Positions 1 through 10,597 of a stretch of 64,000 bases of DNA are shown piece after piece (within the stretch, counting starts at the first letter, position 1; the number at the start of each line of letters is the position of its first letter). This DNA comes from Agarilytica rhodophyticola (GTDB lineage Bacteria; Pseudomonadota; Gammaproteobacteria; Pseudomonadales; Cellvibrionaceae). A program made the position numbers and the translations under genes. The stretch lies in contig NZ_CP020038.1 of NCBI RefSeq assembly GCF_002157225.2, positions 930,001 to 994,000 on the forward strand, given 5' to 3'. The notes beneath the pieces were generated by a model, which saw nothing but the letters and a program-made list of their open reading frames with translations, had not been told where the DNA came from and made no database searches.

Positions 1-86
1 GACATAGATGAATGTCGATTCAATAGTTTATTGCGCAAGCCAATACACAAAAATACAGAGTGCTCTATAACATTAAGACTAATAGT

Positions 87-1622
87 TTAAACTAGTCGTT
101 TACGCTCGTTGGAAGGTGGAATGCCAAGTGACTCTCGATATTTGGCTATGGTTCTACGGGCAACTTTAATACCTTTCTCTTCAAGTATTCCTGTGATCTT
201 CGAGTCACTCAAGGGTTTTCTGGCGTTTTCAGCAGCGATTAGTTTTTTAATAATGGCGCGAATAGCGGTTGAAGAGCATTCTCCACCTGCTTCTGTTGCT
301 ACATGGCTTGAGAAAAAGTACTTAAGTTCAAATATACCTTGTGGTGTATGCATATATTTTTGCGTTGTTACCCGAGAAATTGTCGATTCATGCATTTCAA
401 CAATTTCCGCAACATCGTGTAATACCATAGGTTTCATAGCTTCTGGGCCATGATCAAGAAAGCCCTGTTGCTTCTCAACGATGCATGTAGCCACTTTCAA
501 TAATGTCTCATTGCGGCTCTGCAAGCTTTTTAAAAACCACCTAGCTTCCTGAAGGTTATCTCTTAAAAAGGTATTGTCAGTGCTTGAGTCTGCTCTTTTA
601 ACTAAGGACGCATAATCATTATTGATGCGAATTCGAGGAGCTATTTCAGGGTTTAACTGCACTGTCCAACGATCATCTACCTTTTTAACAAAAACATCAG
701 GTACCACATATTCGGTTGAGTCTGTGCCAATATGTTCCCCTGGGCGTGGGTTAAGCGTCTGAATGACTTTAATAGCAAGTTGCAGTTCGGCTTCTTTAAT
801 CTTCAATTTGCGCATTAACTGCTTGAAATCTCGATTGCCAAGTACTTCTAGGTAGTCTTCAATAATTTTACGGGCGTAATTAACGCCTGGTTCATTAGGA
901 TCATACTGGTTTAGCTGTATCAGTAAACACTCGCTGATATTTTGGCTGGCTACCCCTATGGGATCAAATTGCTGAATTCTGTGCAATACAGCAACTAGCT
1001 CATCCATCTCTAATTCTTCATGATGGGCTTGTAGGCCTGTGTATATATCATCCAAGGACTGACACAACATACCATTGGGCTCTACCGCATCTATGATAGC
1101 CTCGGCAATTTCTATATCTAGATCCGACATTGGTGTTAGATTGAGTTGCCAAAGTAAGTGGTCTTGGATTGTCTCGGACGAGGTGCGACGAGATTCAAAA
1201 TCCATATCTTCGTTATCGTTTCTCGAAGCGCCGGGGGATGATGATGCTTGGTAGACATCATCCCAATTGGTATCAACCGCCAGCTCATTGGGAATGGTAT
1301 CACTCCATTCGCTATCTAGACGCGCTTCTTCATTCGAAGAGTTTGGATTTTCATCGCTAGAGTTAGTGCTTTCGCTATTTAAAGAAGAATCGTTAGGTTT
1401 GGCAAAATCTTCCGAAGGAGAAGAGTCAGCCCCTTTTTCCCCTGAATCGTTGTCTGAGCTACTGGATTCATCAGATATCTCTAACATAGGGTTAGAGTCC
1501 AGCGCTTCCTGAATCTCTGATTGCAAATCTAAGGTTGATAGCTGAAGAAGGCGAATCGCTTGCTGCAACTGGGGAGTCATTGTAAGTTGCTGACCCAGCT
1601 TTAGTTGAAGAGATTGCTTCAT
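87..1622 (-). CDS. rpoN: RNA polymerase sigma-54 factor RpoN
   Basis: Alternative sigma factor that binds -24/-12 promoters and needs AAA+ activators. From the chosen start the protein is 511 aa. It has a glutamine/leucine-rich N-terminal activator region (residues 1-50), an acidic Ser/Asp/Glu-rich linker (about 50-125), a core-binding and HTH region, and the diagnostic RpoN box [10 protein letters not shown] near residue 488. An in-frame start 57 bases further upstream exists, but [13 protein letters not shown] is the conserved family N terminus, so I start there. It is the last gene seen of the kdsD-kdsC-lptC-lptA-lptB-rpoN run, the conserved gammaproteobacterial order. hpf and ptsN would be expected beyond the left edge. 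Family assignment is secure. Confidence 0.97.
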   Translation of the reverse strand: MKQSLQLKLGQQLTMTPQLQQAIRLLQLSTLDLQSEIQEALDSNPMLEISDESSSSDNDSGEKGADSSPSEDFAKPNDSSLNSESTNSSDENPNSSNEEARLDSEWSDTIPNELAVDTNWDDVYQASSSPGASRNDNEDMDFESRRTSSETIQDHLLWQLNLTPMSDLDIEIAEAIIDAVEPNGMLCQSLDDIYTGLQAHHEELEMDELVAVLHRIQQFDPIGVASQNISECLLIQLNQYDPNEPGVNYARKIIEDYLEVLGNRDFKQLMRKLKIKEAELQLAIKVIQTLNPRPGEHIGTDSTEYVVPDVFVKKVDDRWTVQLNPEIAPRIRINNDYASLVKRADSSTDNTFLRDNLQEARWFLKSLQSRNETLLKVATCIVEKQQGFLDHGPEAMKPMVLHDVAEIVEMHESTISRVTTQKYMHTPQGIFELKYFFSSHVATEAGGECSSTAIRAIIKKLIAAENARKPLSDSKITGILEEKGIKVARRTIAKYRESLGIPPSNERKRLV

Positions 1623-1837
1623 ATGCGCTAACACTTGCCCCGGTTGATTGTATGTTATGTGACAGCCGCTTGATTCCATTTAGGAAAGCAGACCCTTATA
1701 AGTTTAGACTGAGCGAGGCTCTCAGGCAACGGTTTTGCGTTAAAAATAAAGCAAACATTGTGCCGTATATAGGTCACTGCTTGAGCAATTTGTCAAGTAT
1801 TAAACTCAAAACAATTAGGCTTAGTGTCAGATATGGC

Positions 1838-2563
1838 CTAAAGCTGAAAATGCTGTCCTAGATAGACTTCCCGCACTTTTTGGTTATTGAGTACGGTGGC
1901 GGCATCGCCATCAGCAATGATGTGGCCTTCGGATACGATGTAAGATTTCTCGCATATATCGAGCGTTTCTCTAACATGATGATCGGTAATGAGAACGCCA
2001 ATGTTTTTGGCTTTTAGTTGCTGGATGATACCTTTGATATCACTAACTGAAATGGGATCGACGCCAGCAAAGGGCTCGTCAAGTAATATAAAATCTGGTT
2101 CTGTGGCTAACGCTCGTGCAATTTCTACGCGTCGGCGCTCGCCACCAGATAGCGCCATCCCGAGGCTATCTTTAATGTGAGTGATGTGAAACTCTTCCAG
2201 TAGCTTATTTAGAATTTCTTGCCGTTGCTTACGCTTTAAGCCTTTGCGAGTCTCCAATATCGCCAAGATATTTTGGCTGACCGTAAGTTTTCGAAACACC
2301 GAGGCTTCCTGGGGTAAGTAGCCCAGACCGCGCCTTGCCCGGCCATGCATGGGCTGGCGAGTGACATCTTCACCATTGATAAAGACTTGGCCTCGATCTG
2401 CCCTTACTATGCCAGCGATCATATAAAAGCAGGTTGTCTTGCCCGCGCCATTAGGGCCGAGCAAGCCCACAACTTGTCCTTGGTTTACCGACACTGAGAC
2501 ATCGATAACCACTTGTCTGCCTTTGTAACTTTTTGCGAGATGTTTAGCTTCTAATTGCGACAT
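1838..2563 (-). CDS. lptB: LPS export ABC transporter ATPase LptB
   Basis: Cytoplasmic ATPase of the LptB2FGC complex that extracts lipopolysaccharide from the inner membrane. The 241-aa length is normal. Walker [10 protein letters not shown] is at about residues 36-44, the ABC signature LSGGERRR near 139, and Walker B FILLDEP followed by FAGVDP near 160. It lies 44 bases after lptA and upstream of rpoN, as in E. coli and Pseudomonas. LptF and LptG are normally encoded elsewhere and are not in this window. Confidence 0.97.
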   Translation of the reverse strand: MSQLEAKHLAKSYKGRQVVIDVSVSVNQGQVVGLLGPNGAGKTTCFYMIAGIVRADRGQVFINGEDVTRQPMHGRARRGLGYLPQEASVFRKLTVSQNILAILETRKGLKRKQRQEILNKLLEEFHITHIKDSLGMALSGGERRRVEIARALATEPDFILLDEPFAGVDPISVSDIKGIIQQLKAKNIGVLITDHHVRETLDICEKSYIVSEGHIIADGDAATVLNNQKVREVYLGQHFQL

Positions 2564-2607
2564 TAAGACGACTGCTTATTGATATGCTAGTTGGTTATTA
2601 TGTTGTT

Positions 2608-3294
2608 TTATTCTGTATCTTCGAGAGGGGGCGAGGAGGTTTCATTTTCCTCTGTGTCTACCGTCTCGTTGCTTTCTTCTTCATTTGAATCAGAATCGAT
2701 GATGTCTTCTTCAGGCTCGGATTCTATGCTGGAATTGTCTTCTTGCCCTTCCTCGCCATTGATAGACTCTAAGGTTTTTGGTGGGATAACCATGCGCACC
2801 CGCTCTTTGGTGCCGTCTGCAGAAGTTTTTCCACCTGCTTTTACTAACGCTTTTTTCACATCGTATTCAATACGATTACCGCTTAAACTTGTGCCATCTT
2901 GGTCAAGAGAGGCGTTTTCAATAAGAAACAGCGTCTCGTTTGACGCTGAGTATTCAAGTGTATTGGCCACAGCGGTAACCGGAGGGCTGTTTTCTTTCGG
3001 GGTTTGTTGAAAACGGGCGGGGTTACCTGTTGCCACAATTTTTTTGGCAGAGTCAACCTTGCCTTTTTCGAATTTACCGTAGTAAACCACTTTACTAGCA
3101 TTGATTTTAAGGCTGCCTTGCTGCAAAACCACATTACCCAAGAACGTTGTTGTTCCTGCTCGGATATCAAACTCGTGTGTGTCAGCATCGATGAACATCG
3201 TCTGTGTGTCATCGTCTGGTAGTGTCCAGGCATTGGTTGCTAATAACACTGCTAGAGAGATAAATATAAATTTAAGTTGGATCATAGAGTCCAC
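2608..3294 (-). CDS. lptA: LPS periplasmic bridge protein LptA with acidic C-terminal tail
   Basis: Periplasmic OstA-fold protein forming the bridge that carries LPS from LptC to LptD. An N-terminal signal peptide ends around ATNAWT (residue 24). The OstA core follows, with IDADTHEFDIRAGTTTFLGNV and later YSASNETLFL and GNRIEYD. The protein is 228 aa against about 185 in E. coli. The excess is a Glu/Asp/Ser tail from roughly residue 180, with no counterpart in the textbook protein. The start overlaps the end of lptC by 23 bases, or by 14 if the fourth residue (Met) is used, which suggests translational coupling. Confidence 0.93.
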   Translation of the reverse strand: MDSMIQLKFIFISLAVLLATNAWTLPDDDTQTMFIDADTHEFDIRAGTTTFLGNVVLQQGSLKINASKVVYYGKFEKGKVDSAKKIVATGNPARFQQTPKENSPPVTAVANTLEYSASNETLFLIENASLDQDGTSLSGNRIEYDVKKALVKAGGKTSADGTKERVRMVIPPKTLESINGEEGQEDNSSIESEPEEDIIDSDSNEEESNETVDTEENETSSPPLEDTE

Positions 3295-3856
3295 GAACTT
3301 TAGATAATAGCTTTAATTTTTGTGCGACAAAATCAGCATGAAGGCCTGTGCCTTTGATTTCTACGCTATCAGAATTTATTTTTACAGCTTCAGCTGTTTC
3401 AGCGACCTTGCCTATTGGATCAACGTTTAACCTCTGTGTGGTAATGGTGGTGGTAATACCATCGGCATCTGTATGCTTCACGACTACATTATTCCACAAT
3501 TCTATACGCTCATTTAGGGACGTTATTTTGCCTTTATTCGCTAATACAAGCCAGGGTTCCTTGTCCTGATAAAACACCAATTGGGGCTTATCTATCAAGG
3601 TGAAGATCTCTTGTGCTTCATCTTCATCCTGAGTTCGGTAGTGCTCCAACTTGACTGCATCAAAGGTGTAACTTAGACCGCCATCATCCTGGAAATGTGT
3701 TGTTGTTGTATTGCGAGCGACTGCGAAAGGCACAGCATCCACTTCTGTGTGTAATGCCGGCGATGTGCCTAAAATGCGAGGTGGCGAGTCACCAAAGTAT
3801 ATAATGGCGGATAATAGCGCCAAAATAAATACAATGTACAGACTAGTTCTAGTCAC
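3272..3856 (-). CDS. lptC: LPS export inner-membrane protein LptC
   Basis: Bitopic inner-membrane component of the Lpt machine that hands LPS from LptBFG to LptA. At 194 aa it is close to the family length. One N-terminal membrane segment (about residues 5-22, YIVFILALLSAIIYFG) is followed by a periplasmic OstA-like beta domain. The start overlaps the kdsC stop by 8 bases and the end overlaps lptA, so the whole set reads as one coupled operon. Sequence conservation in this family is low. The call rests on topology plus exact gene order. Confidence 0.93.
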   Translation of the reverse strand: MTRTSLYIVFILALLSAIIYFGDSPPRILGTSPALHTEVDAVPFAVARNTTTTHFQDDGGLSYTFDAVKLEHYRTQDEDEAQEIFTLIDKPQLVFYQDKEPWLVLANKGKITSLNERIELWNNVVVKHTDADGITTTITTQRLNVDPIGKVAETAEAVKINSDSVEIKGTGLHADFVAQKLKLLSKVRGLYDPT

Positions 3857-4400
3857 TTAAATAAACCTCAAGTGCTGAGTCAAACGTGCCTTGCGCAAGC
3901 ATTATCATATCGCATACTTCTCTCACCGCACCATCACCGCCTTTTTTTGTTGTTTGCCAATGGCTGCGTTTCGCTACTTCCGGATGGGCATTTGCAACAC
4001 TAATACTTAAACCTGCACGTATCATGACTGTCAAATCAGGGTAGTCATCGCCTACGTAGGCGATGTCTTCATAAGCACATGGAAAGTCTTCTTGTAACTC
4101 TCGTAGTGCATCAAATTTATCCTCTCGGCCCTGTTTCAATAAATGAATACCTAAGTCTTTTGCCCGCCTAGCAACAATCTCACTCGTTCTGCCTGTAATA
4201 ATTCCCACTTCCACACCTGATCGGCGGAGCATCTTAATGCCGTGCCCATCTAATGTGTTAAACGATTTGATTTCGGAGCCGGTGCTAGAAAAATATATTT
4301 TACCGTCAGACATTACGCCGTCGACATCCAATAGCAGCAGTTTAATTTTGCTTGCTCTGGCCATTATTTCACTATCTTGTATTTGCATTGGATTGCTCAT
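3849..4400 (-). CDS. kdsC: 3-deoxy-D-manno-octulosonate 8-phosphate phosphatase KdsC
   Basis: Cytoplasmic HAD-family phosphatase that converts Kdo-8-phosphate to Kdo for LPS inner core synthesis. The protein is 183 aa. The HAD nucleophile motif LLLLDVDGVMSDG (Asp25/Asp27) is followed by TGRTSEIV and the metal-binding loop YVGDDYPDL. It lacks a cap domain, as expected for the tetrameric C0 type. It sits 3 bases after kdsD, giving consecutive steps of Kdo synthesis. Confidence 0.96.
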   Translation of the reverse strand: MSNPMQIQDSEIMARASKIKLLLLDVDGVMSDGKIYFSSTGSEIKSFNTLDGHGIKMLRRSGVEVGIITGRTSEIVARRAKDLGIHLLKQGREDKFDALRELQEDFPCAYEDIAYVGDDYPDLTVMIRAGLSISVANAHPEVAKRSHWQTTKKGGDGAVREVCDMIMLAQGTFDSALEVYLSD

Positions 4401-4403
4401 TAT

Positions 4404-5375
4404 TTAAATAATTCCCGCTCGCAATAAGTCGTGCATATGTAAAACTCCAATCACTTCCTGTTCATTATTTTTAACTACTAGGGCAGTAATTTTGCGTGTT
4501 TGCATTATCCCCAATGCTTCGGCAGCAAGCATATTTTGATTTATCGTCTTGGGGTTTTTTGTCATAACTTCGCCAGTCTCAAGGCTATTAATATTCAAAC
4601 CTGCCTCTATCGCACGGCGAAGATCGCCATCGGTAAAAATACCCATCAGCTGCTGGCTTTGGCTTACTACAATAGTCATTCCGAAGCCCTTTGTTGTCAT
4701 TTCGCTGAGAGCTTCTTTTAACGGTGTGCTTGCCGTCACTTTGGGAATCTCTGTATCTCCATGCATCACATCTTGTACACGCAGTAAAAGCTTTTTCCCC
4801 AATGCGCCGCCGGGATGAGAAAAGGCAAAATCTTCAGCAGTAAACCCTCTCGCTTCGAGCAGGGCGACGGCTAGAGCATCGCCAAGAGCTAGTGTTACAG
4901 TTGTACTTGATGTAGGAGCCAAATTTAGTGGGCAAGCTTCAGACTGAACACTAATGTCAAGGTTTACATGTGCCGCTTCTGCAACTGGAGAGTTGGGTTT
5001 GCCTGTCATACTAATTAGAGTAATGTCCAGGCGTTTTAGCATAGGTAGCAGTGTAACAATTTCAGCTGAAGCGCCTGAATTAGAAATCATAAGGGTAATA
5101 TCATCTTTAGTGATCATACCCAAATCACCATGGCTAGCTTCACTCGGATGAACAAAGAACGCCGGTGTTCCAGTGCTTGCTAGGGTCGCGGCTATTTTTT
5201 TTGCGATATGTCCCGACTTGCCAATGCCCACTACGATAACTCTGCCTTGGCAGCTGAGTATGAGTTCGCAAGCTTTAACAAAATCACCATTAATTTTAGT
5301 CAATAAATCTGTTAAAGCGTCCCGCTCAAGGGATACAGTGCGCTTGGCTGAGCTTAGATAATCAAACTGACTCAT
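4404..5375 (-). CDS. kdsD: Arabinose-5-phosphate isomerase KdsD
   Basis: Interconverts ribulose-5-phosphate and arabinose-5-phosphate, the first committed step toward Kdo. The 323-aa protein has an N-terminal SIS domain (about 30-180, with VGIGKSGHIAKKIAATLAST and SNSGAS motifs) and two C-terminal CBS domains (about 205-323). This matches the long, CBS-containing KdsD form. It is the first gene of the minus-strand operon that runs through rpoN, and its promoter should lie in the gap before mlaC. Confidence 0.96.
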   Translation of the reverse strand: MSQFDYLSSAKRTVSLERDALTDLLTKINGDFVKACELILSCQGRVIVVGIGKSGHIAKKIAATLASTGTPAFFVHPSEASHGDLGMITKDDITLMISNSGASAEIVTLLPMLKRLDITLISMTGKPNSPVAEAAHVNLDISVQSEACPLNLAPTSSTTVTLALGDALAVALLEARGFTAEDFAFSHPGGALGKKLLLRVQDVMHGDTEIPKVTASTPLKEALSEMTTKGFGMTIVVSQSQQLMGIFTDGDLRRAIEAGLNINSLETGEVMTKNPKTINQNMLAAEALGIMQTRKITALVVKNNEQEVIGVLHMHDLLRAGII

Positions 5376-5974
5376 GCTAGAAACTTGGCTCTTTATATAT
5401 AAGTTTATTCGCTATTGGTATTTGACGAGAGTTATGGAACTTGGCGATGTGCTCATCGCTCAATATCGACTCAGACTAACCACTTGTATGTAAAATTGGG
5501 GGCTATAATAGGGCTTTTTACACAAAAGTACGATGCTTATAGTCCGCAATATTTACTATAAGGGACTATATTTGTGCAAATCTCAAATTTGATCCCCTCT
5601 ATTTTAGACTCTGCTGCATGGAGTTAGTCCTAACATGGCTAAATAAAGAGGGCGACAATCTTGTAATTACTCTGCTAAACCCAATTATGATGTGTATTAA
5701 AACACCAATATACAAGCGGCTAGCAGTGAAAGGTGTGATGATTGTATTGAGCAATGTGGTTGTTGGAACCTGTTACAATGCTTTTGTTTTGCTGCTTTTA
5801 CTATTTACATTAGCCGTCTTTTTATGGGTGTAAGGTGTACAATGTAGCCTAAAAGACTTAAAGATTGTCAGCTTACGTTCAGCATTAGATGTTTATATTG
5901 GCGCTAATAAGCCCCGTAGCCTAAATAAGCCCTTAGGGCCAAATTTTTTGATATTCGATGAGGAGAATAAAACT
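5376..5974. other. Intergenic region between divergent kdsD and mlaC operons
   Basis: About 600 bases with no convincing gene. In E. coli and Pseudomonas the mlaF, mlaE and mlaD genes sit here, between kdsD and mlaC. None of their motifs (Walker A ATPase, permease, MCE domain) appear. The region must hold both divergent promoters. It also carries the inverted repeat listed at 5538-5570. Confidence 0.6.
5538..5570. repeat. Inverted repeat, copy 1 of a short intergenic element
   Basis: Arms TATAGTCC (5538-5545) and GGACTATA (5563-5570) are perfect complements around a 17-base loop. A closely similar copy lies at 11785-11814, and both share ACTATAAGG(G)ACTATATT over the right arm. Here it lies between divergent genes, so it is unlikely to be a simple terminator. 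Confidence 0.6.
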
Positions 5975-6625
5975 GTGAAGATGAAGTTCGCACTGCACTC
6001 GGTAATGTTAGGTATTTTTTTGCTATTTAGCAGTCTTGCAAACGCCGCAGACACAACCGAGCAAGCGAGTGCAAATGAACGTCCTGAGGCTACCCCTCAT
6101 CAGGTCGTGGATAATGTCACTATTGAGCTTATGCAGGTCGTTAGTGGCGGTAAGAAAGCTTTAAAAGATAACCCTGAGAAATACTTTGCTGACGTGCGCA
6201 GAATCATGGAAAGTGCTGTTGATTTTAAATATATCGCTCGCAATGTTATGGGCGCAAAATATTGGAAATCTGCGTCAAAAGAGCAACGTGAGAAATTTAT
6301 TGAGGTGTTTACCTCCGGGTTAGTTGAGACCTACGCCAAAGGTATGGCTAATTTTGCCGACTTTGAAATTAGTTTAGAAGCACCGAACAAGGCTAATGAA
6401 GGTAAGAAAAAAGTAGAGGTTGTCCAGAAATTTAAAGGTCCAAACGGTGTTAATCGAGTTTCTTACACCATGGGGCAACATAAAAGCGGTGCTTGGAAAT
6501 TGATCAATGTGGTGCTTGATGGTGTCAACCTCGGTAAAACATTGCGTTCGCAGTTTTCCCAGTCTGTTGCTGAAACTGGTGGTGATCTTGATGCAGCGAT
6601 TAGTAGCTGGAGCTGGAAAGGCTGA
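5975..6625 (+). CDS. mlaC: Phospholipid-binding periplasmic protein MlaC
   Basis: Periplasmic lipid carrier of the Mla system, which shuttles phospholipid between the outer-membrane MlaA complex and inner-membrane MlaFEDB. I choose GTG at 5975 because AGGAGA at 5961 is spaced correctly, giving 216 aa beginning MKMKFALHS. A frame extension to a TTG at 5948 has no support. A signal peptide ends at about LANAA. The body has the Tol_Tol_Ttg2 family pattern (YFADVRRIMESAVDFKYIAR; later WKLINVVLDGVNLG). It is unusual in lacking adjacent mlaFED and mlaB. A terminator follows. Confidence 0.93.
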   Translation: MKMKFALHSVMLGIFLLFSSLANAADTTEQASANERPEATPHQVVDNVTIELMQVVSGGKKALKDNPEKYFADVRRIMESAVDFKYIARNVMGAKYWKSASKEQREKFIEVFTSGLVETYAKGMANFADFEISLEAPNKANEGKKKVEVVQKFKGPNGVNRVSYTMGQHKSGAWKLINVVLDGVNLGKTLRSQFSQSVAETGGDLDAAISSWSWKG

Positions 6626-6665
6626 TTTACCCTATGCAGTTTAGGTATTAGATATCGAAATAGAT

Positions 6666-6694
6666 AAAGCGGGTGCGAAATGCCCGCTTTTTTA
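6666..6694 (+). terminator. Rho-independent terminator after mlaC
   Basis: Stem AAAGCGGG (6666-6673) and CCCGCTTT (6683-6690) around a 9-base loop, running into a T tract. It separates mlaC from ibaG, so ibaG-murA-hisGD probably has its own promoter. Confidence 0.85.
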
Positions 6695-6778
6695 TTAGTA
6701 TAGCCACCAATTATTAGCGTCTAATGGGCGCTAATTTTTGCTGGTTTGACTTTTTATATTTCCCTACTTGGTATTGCA

Positions 6779-7021
6779 ATGAATTCAGAACAAATAAAGT
6801 CTAAGCTTGAAGCTGCTATCGCTGATAGTCAGGTTGAAGTTTCAAGTGACGGTAGCCACGTTCAAGTAGTCGTGGTAAGCCCTGCTTTTGAGGGGCTCAA
6901 TGCGGTTAAGAAACAACAGCTGGTATATGCAGCTTTGCAAGACGCTATTTCTAGTGGCGCTATCCATGCGGTACAAATGAAAACATACACCCCAGATGAA
7001 TGGTCTAATCATCACGCCTAA
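6779..7021 (+). CDS. ibaG: BolA-family protein IbaG
   Basis: BolA/IbaG proteins pair with monothiol glutaredoxins and Fe-S clusters and are linked to acid tolerance. From ATG 6779 the product is 80 aa, the usual length. The conserved core is QVVVVSPAFEGLNAVKKQQLVY and then AIHAVQMKTYTPDEW. A frame extension upstream to 6746 adds a hydrophobic stretch not typical of the family, so I reject it. Position directly before murA is the standard gammaproteobacterial arrangement. Confidence 0.95.
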   Translation: MNSEQIKSKLEAAIADSQVEVSSDGSHVQVVVVSPAFEGLNAVKKQQLVYAALQDAISSGAIHAVQMKTYTPDEWSNHHA

Positions 7022-7062
7022 TGCGTGGCTCCATACTCACATTTAAAAATTTAAGCTGATAG

Positions 7063-8334
<1,272 letters not shown>

Positions 8335-8386
8335 AAAATATTCCCTCCAAAGCTACCGGAAAAGAAATTCAGGATAAAATAAGACA

Positions 8387-9031
8387 ATGCCTCAATTAAC
8401 CATCGCGCTTACTAAAGGGCGTATTTTAAAAGAAACATTACCCTTACTGGCTTCCGCTGGGATAGAGCCGCTAGAAGATATTGCTGCTAGCCGAAAGCTA
8501 ACTTTTGAAACCAGTTCTCCCGATGTGAGGTTGTTGATTCTACGGGGTAGTGATGTGCCAACCTATGTTGAATTTGGCGCGGCCGATGTCGGCGTTTCAG
8601 GTAAAGATACGCTGATCGAACATGGCGATAGTGCATTTTATGAGCCATTAGATCTGAAAATTTCTCGTTGTCGACTAATGACTGCAGGCATCGTGGGTAA
8701 AAGCCTGCCTGCTGGAAGAATTCGTGTCGCCACCAAGTATACAAATCTAGCTAAGCGTTACTATGCCGGTAAGGGCCGTCAGGTGGATTTAATTAAACTT
8801 TACGGCGCTATGGAACTCGCTCCGCTGATGTCACTGGCAGATGAAATTGTCGATATCGTCGATACAGGTAACACCTTAAAAGCTAATGGTTTGGAGGCGC
8901 GCGATACTATTGCTGAAATCAGTTCGCGACTCATTGTTAATAAAGCATCGATGAAAATGAAGCATCAGCAAATCGAGGCACTTATCGATGCTATTAGCGC
9001 GGCAGTAAAAGAACGGGAAGAGGCGGCTTAG
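8387..9031 (+). CDS. hisG: ATP phosphoribosyltransferase catalytic subunit HisG (short form)
   Basis: First step of histidine synthesis, condensing ATP and PRPP. At 214 aa it is the short HisG form, which lacks the regulatory C-terminal domain and needs HisZ. No hisZ is seen in the window, so it must lie elsewhere. Typical motifs are [27 protein letters not shown] and the PRPP loop [14 protein letters not shown]. Two bases separate it from hisD, indicating an operon. Confidence 0.96.
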   Translation: MPQLTIALTKGRILKETLPLLASAGIEPLEDIAASRKLTFETSSPDVRLLILRGSDVPTYVEFGAADVGVSGKDTLIEHGDSAFYEPLDLKISRCRLMTAGIVGKSLPAGRIRVATKYTNLAKRYYAGKGRQVDLIKLYGAMELAPLMSLADEIVDIVDTGNTLKANGLEARDTIAEISSRLIVNKASMKMKHQQIEALIDAISAAVKEREEAA

Positions 9032-9033
9032 AA

Positions 9034-10338
9034 ATGAGCGACTTGATTCGTATGTTAAATGCCTCCGATGAGAGCTTTGATAGACAACTTTCCGATTTAC
9101 TTGCTTGGGAAGAAGAAAGTAATGACGAGGTAGTGACAACAGTTAAAGAGATTTTACGTGATATTCAAAGACGTGGTGATAAAGCACTAGTCGAGTATAC
9201 AGAGCGCTTTGACCGCCGCAGTTTGAATACTGTCTCAGATGTCATCATAGAAAAACAGCAGGTTCATGAGGCTCTGCAGCGGATTCCTGTTGAGCAAAGA
9301 GCTGCTTTGCAAGATGCCGCTGAGCGTATTGCAAGCTATCATGAACATCAGAAGCAAGCTTCATGGCAATATACAGAAGCTAATGGCACGATGTTGGGCC
9401 AGAAAGTAACGCCATTAGATCGTGTTGGTTTATATGCACCGGGAGGTAAAGCGGCTTATCCTTCTTCTGTGTTGATGGCGGCCATTCCTGCTAAAGTAGC
9501 CGGTGTTGAAGATGTTGTATTAGTAACCCCCACACCGGAAGGTAAGGTTAACGATATTGTTTTAGCTGCGGCAGCAGTGGCTGGTATTGATCGGGTTTAT
9601 ACTATTGGTGGCGCACAGGCAATTGGTGCATTGGCCTACGGCACAGAAACTATCCCTAAAGTCGATAAAATTGTTGGTCCAGGCAATATCTATGTCGCCA
9701 CGGCGAAGCGGGAAGTGTTTGGCCGTGTGGATATTGATATGATCGCCGGCCCGTCAGAGATTCTTGTTATCAGCGATGGTTCTACCGATCCGGACTGGAT
9801 TGCCATGGATTTATTTTCACAGGCTGAGCATGATGAGCAAGCGCAAGCGATTTTACTCTGCACCGACTCTGCATTTGCTAAGTCTGTGTATGCTAGTATT
9901 GAAAAACTTTTACCGACCCTGGAGCGTCAGGATATTGCTGCTGTGTCATTAAAAAGCCGTGGTGCAATCATCAAGGTGGACGGCCTAGATAATGCGCTAG
10001 AAATTGCCAACCGCATCGCGCCTGAGCATTTGGAATTATCTATTGAACAACCGCTGGCAGCAGTCGATAAAATTCGTCATGCAGGAGCGATCTTTATCGG
10101 GCCTTATACCTCTGAATCTTTAGGAGATTACTGTGCTGGGCCCAACCATGTCCTACCTACATCTGGCACTGCGAGGTTCTCATCTCCGCTAGGTGTCTAC
10201 GATTATGTCAAACGATCTTCTCTTATTCATGTATCTGCTGAAGGTGCGGATGAGCTTGGACGAATTGCATCTGTACTTGCCCGAGGTGAATCTTTAGAGG
10301 CTCATGCGCGCGCTGCGGAATATCGAATTAAAAAATAA
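9034..10338 (+). CDS. hisD: Histidinol dehydrogenase HisD (biosynthetic)
   Basis: Zinc enzyme performing the last two NAD-dependent oxidations of histidine synthesis, histidinol to histidine. It is 434 aa with [54 protein letters not shown], the zinc and substrate loop [12 protein letters not shown], and the catalytic pair in APEHLEL. This copy sits with hisG and is the true biosynthetic enzyme. A divergent paralogue lies at 53556-54836. The usual next gene hisC is absent, and a terminator follows. Confidence 0.97.
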   Translation: MSDLIRMLNASDESFDRQLSDLLAWEEESNDEVVTTVKEILRDIQRRGDKALVEYTERFDRRSLNTVSDVIIEKQQVHEALQRIPVEQRAALQDAAERIASYHEHQKQASWQYTEANGTMLGQKVTPLDRVGLYAPGGKAAYPSSVLMAAIPAKVAGVEDVVLVTPTPEGKVNDIVLAAAAVAGIDRVYTIGGAQAIGALAYGTETIPKVDKIVGPGNIYVATAKREVFGRVDIDMIAGPSEILVISDGSTDPDWIAMDLFSQAEHDEQAQAILLCTDSAFAKSVYASIEKLLPTLERQDIAAVSLKSRGAIIKVDGLDNALEIANRIAPEHLELSIEQPLAAVDKIRHAGAIFIGPYTSESLGDYCAGPNHVLPTSGTARFSSPLGVYDYVKRSSLIHVSAEGADELGRIASVLARGESLEAHARAAEYRIKK

Positions 10339-10344
10339 ATGATA

Positions 10345-10382
10345 ATTAAGGTAGACCATCTTCTGCCTTAATCTGTTTTTTT
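10345..10382 (+). terminator. Rho-independent terminator after hisD
   Basis: An 11-base stem ATTAAGGTAGA (10345-10355) pairs with TCTGCCTTAAT (10362-10372), with one G-U pair and a 6-base loop. An 8-T tract follows within three bases. It ends the ibaG/murA/hisGD unit. Confidence 0.88.
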
Positions 10383-10597
10383 CATTAAAGTTCTATTCAC
10401 GTTTTATCCAACCAACATAATAAATAAGTTGACTTTGAATCCGTTCAAAAAGATATTTTATTATTTTTACAATACATCACAAATGTTAGAAAATTTTGGT
10501 GTAATACCAAGACAAACCCTTGATAGAAAATAGATAACATGTTTTTTATGTTAGTCGTCTCTATATTTATCGCGAGAATTTTTCGCAGGTAAATAAT

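Noticed and set aside
5618-5833. 71-codon hydrophobic frame between kdsD and mlaC
   Set aside because: No ribosome site and no resemblance to MlaE, MlaD or other Mla parts. Treated as chance in AT-rich DNA.
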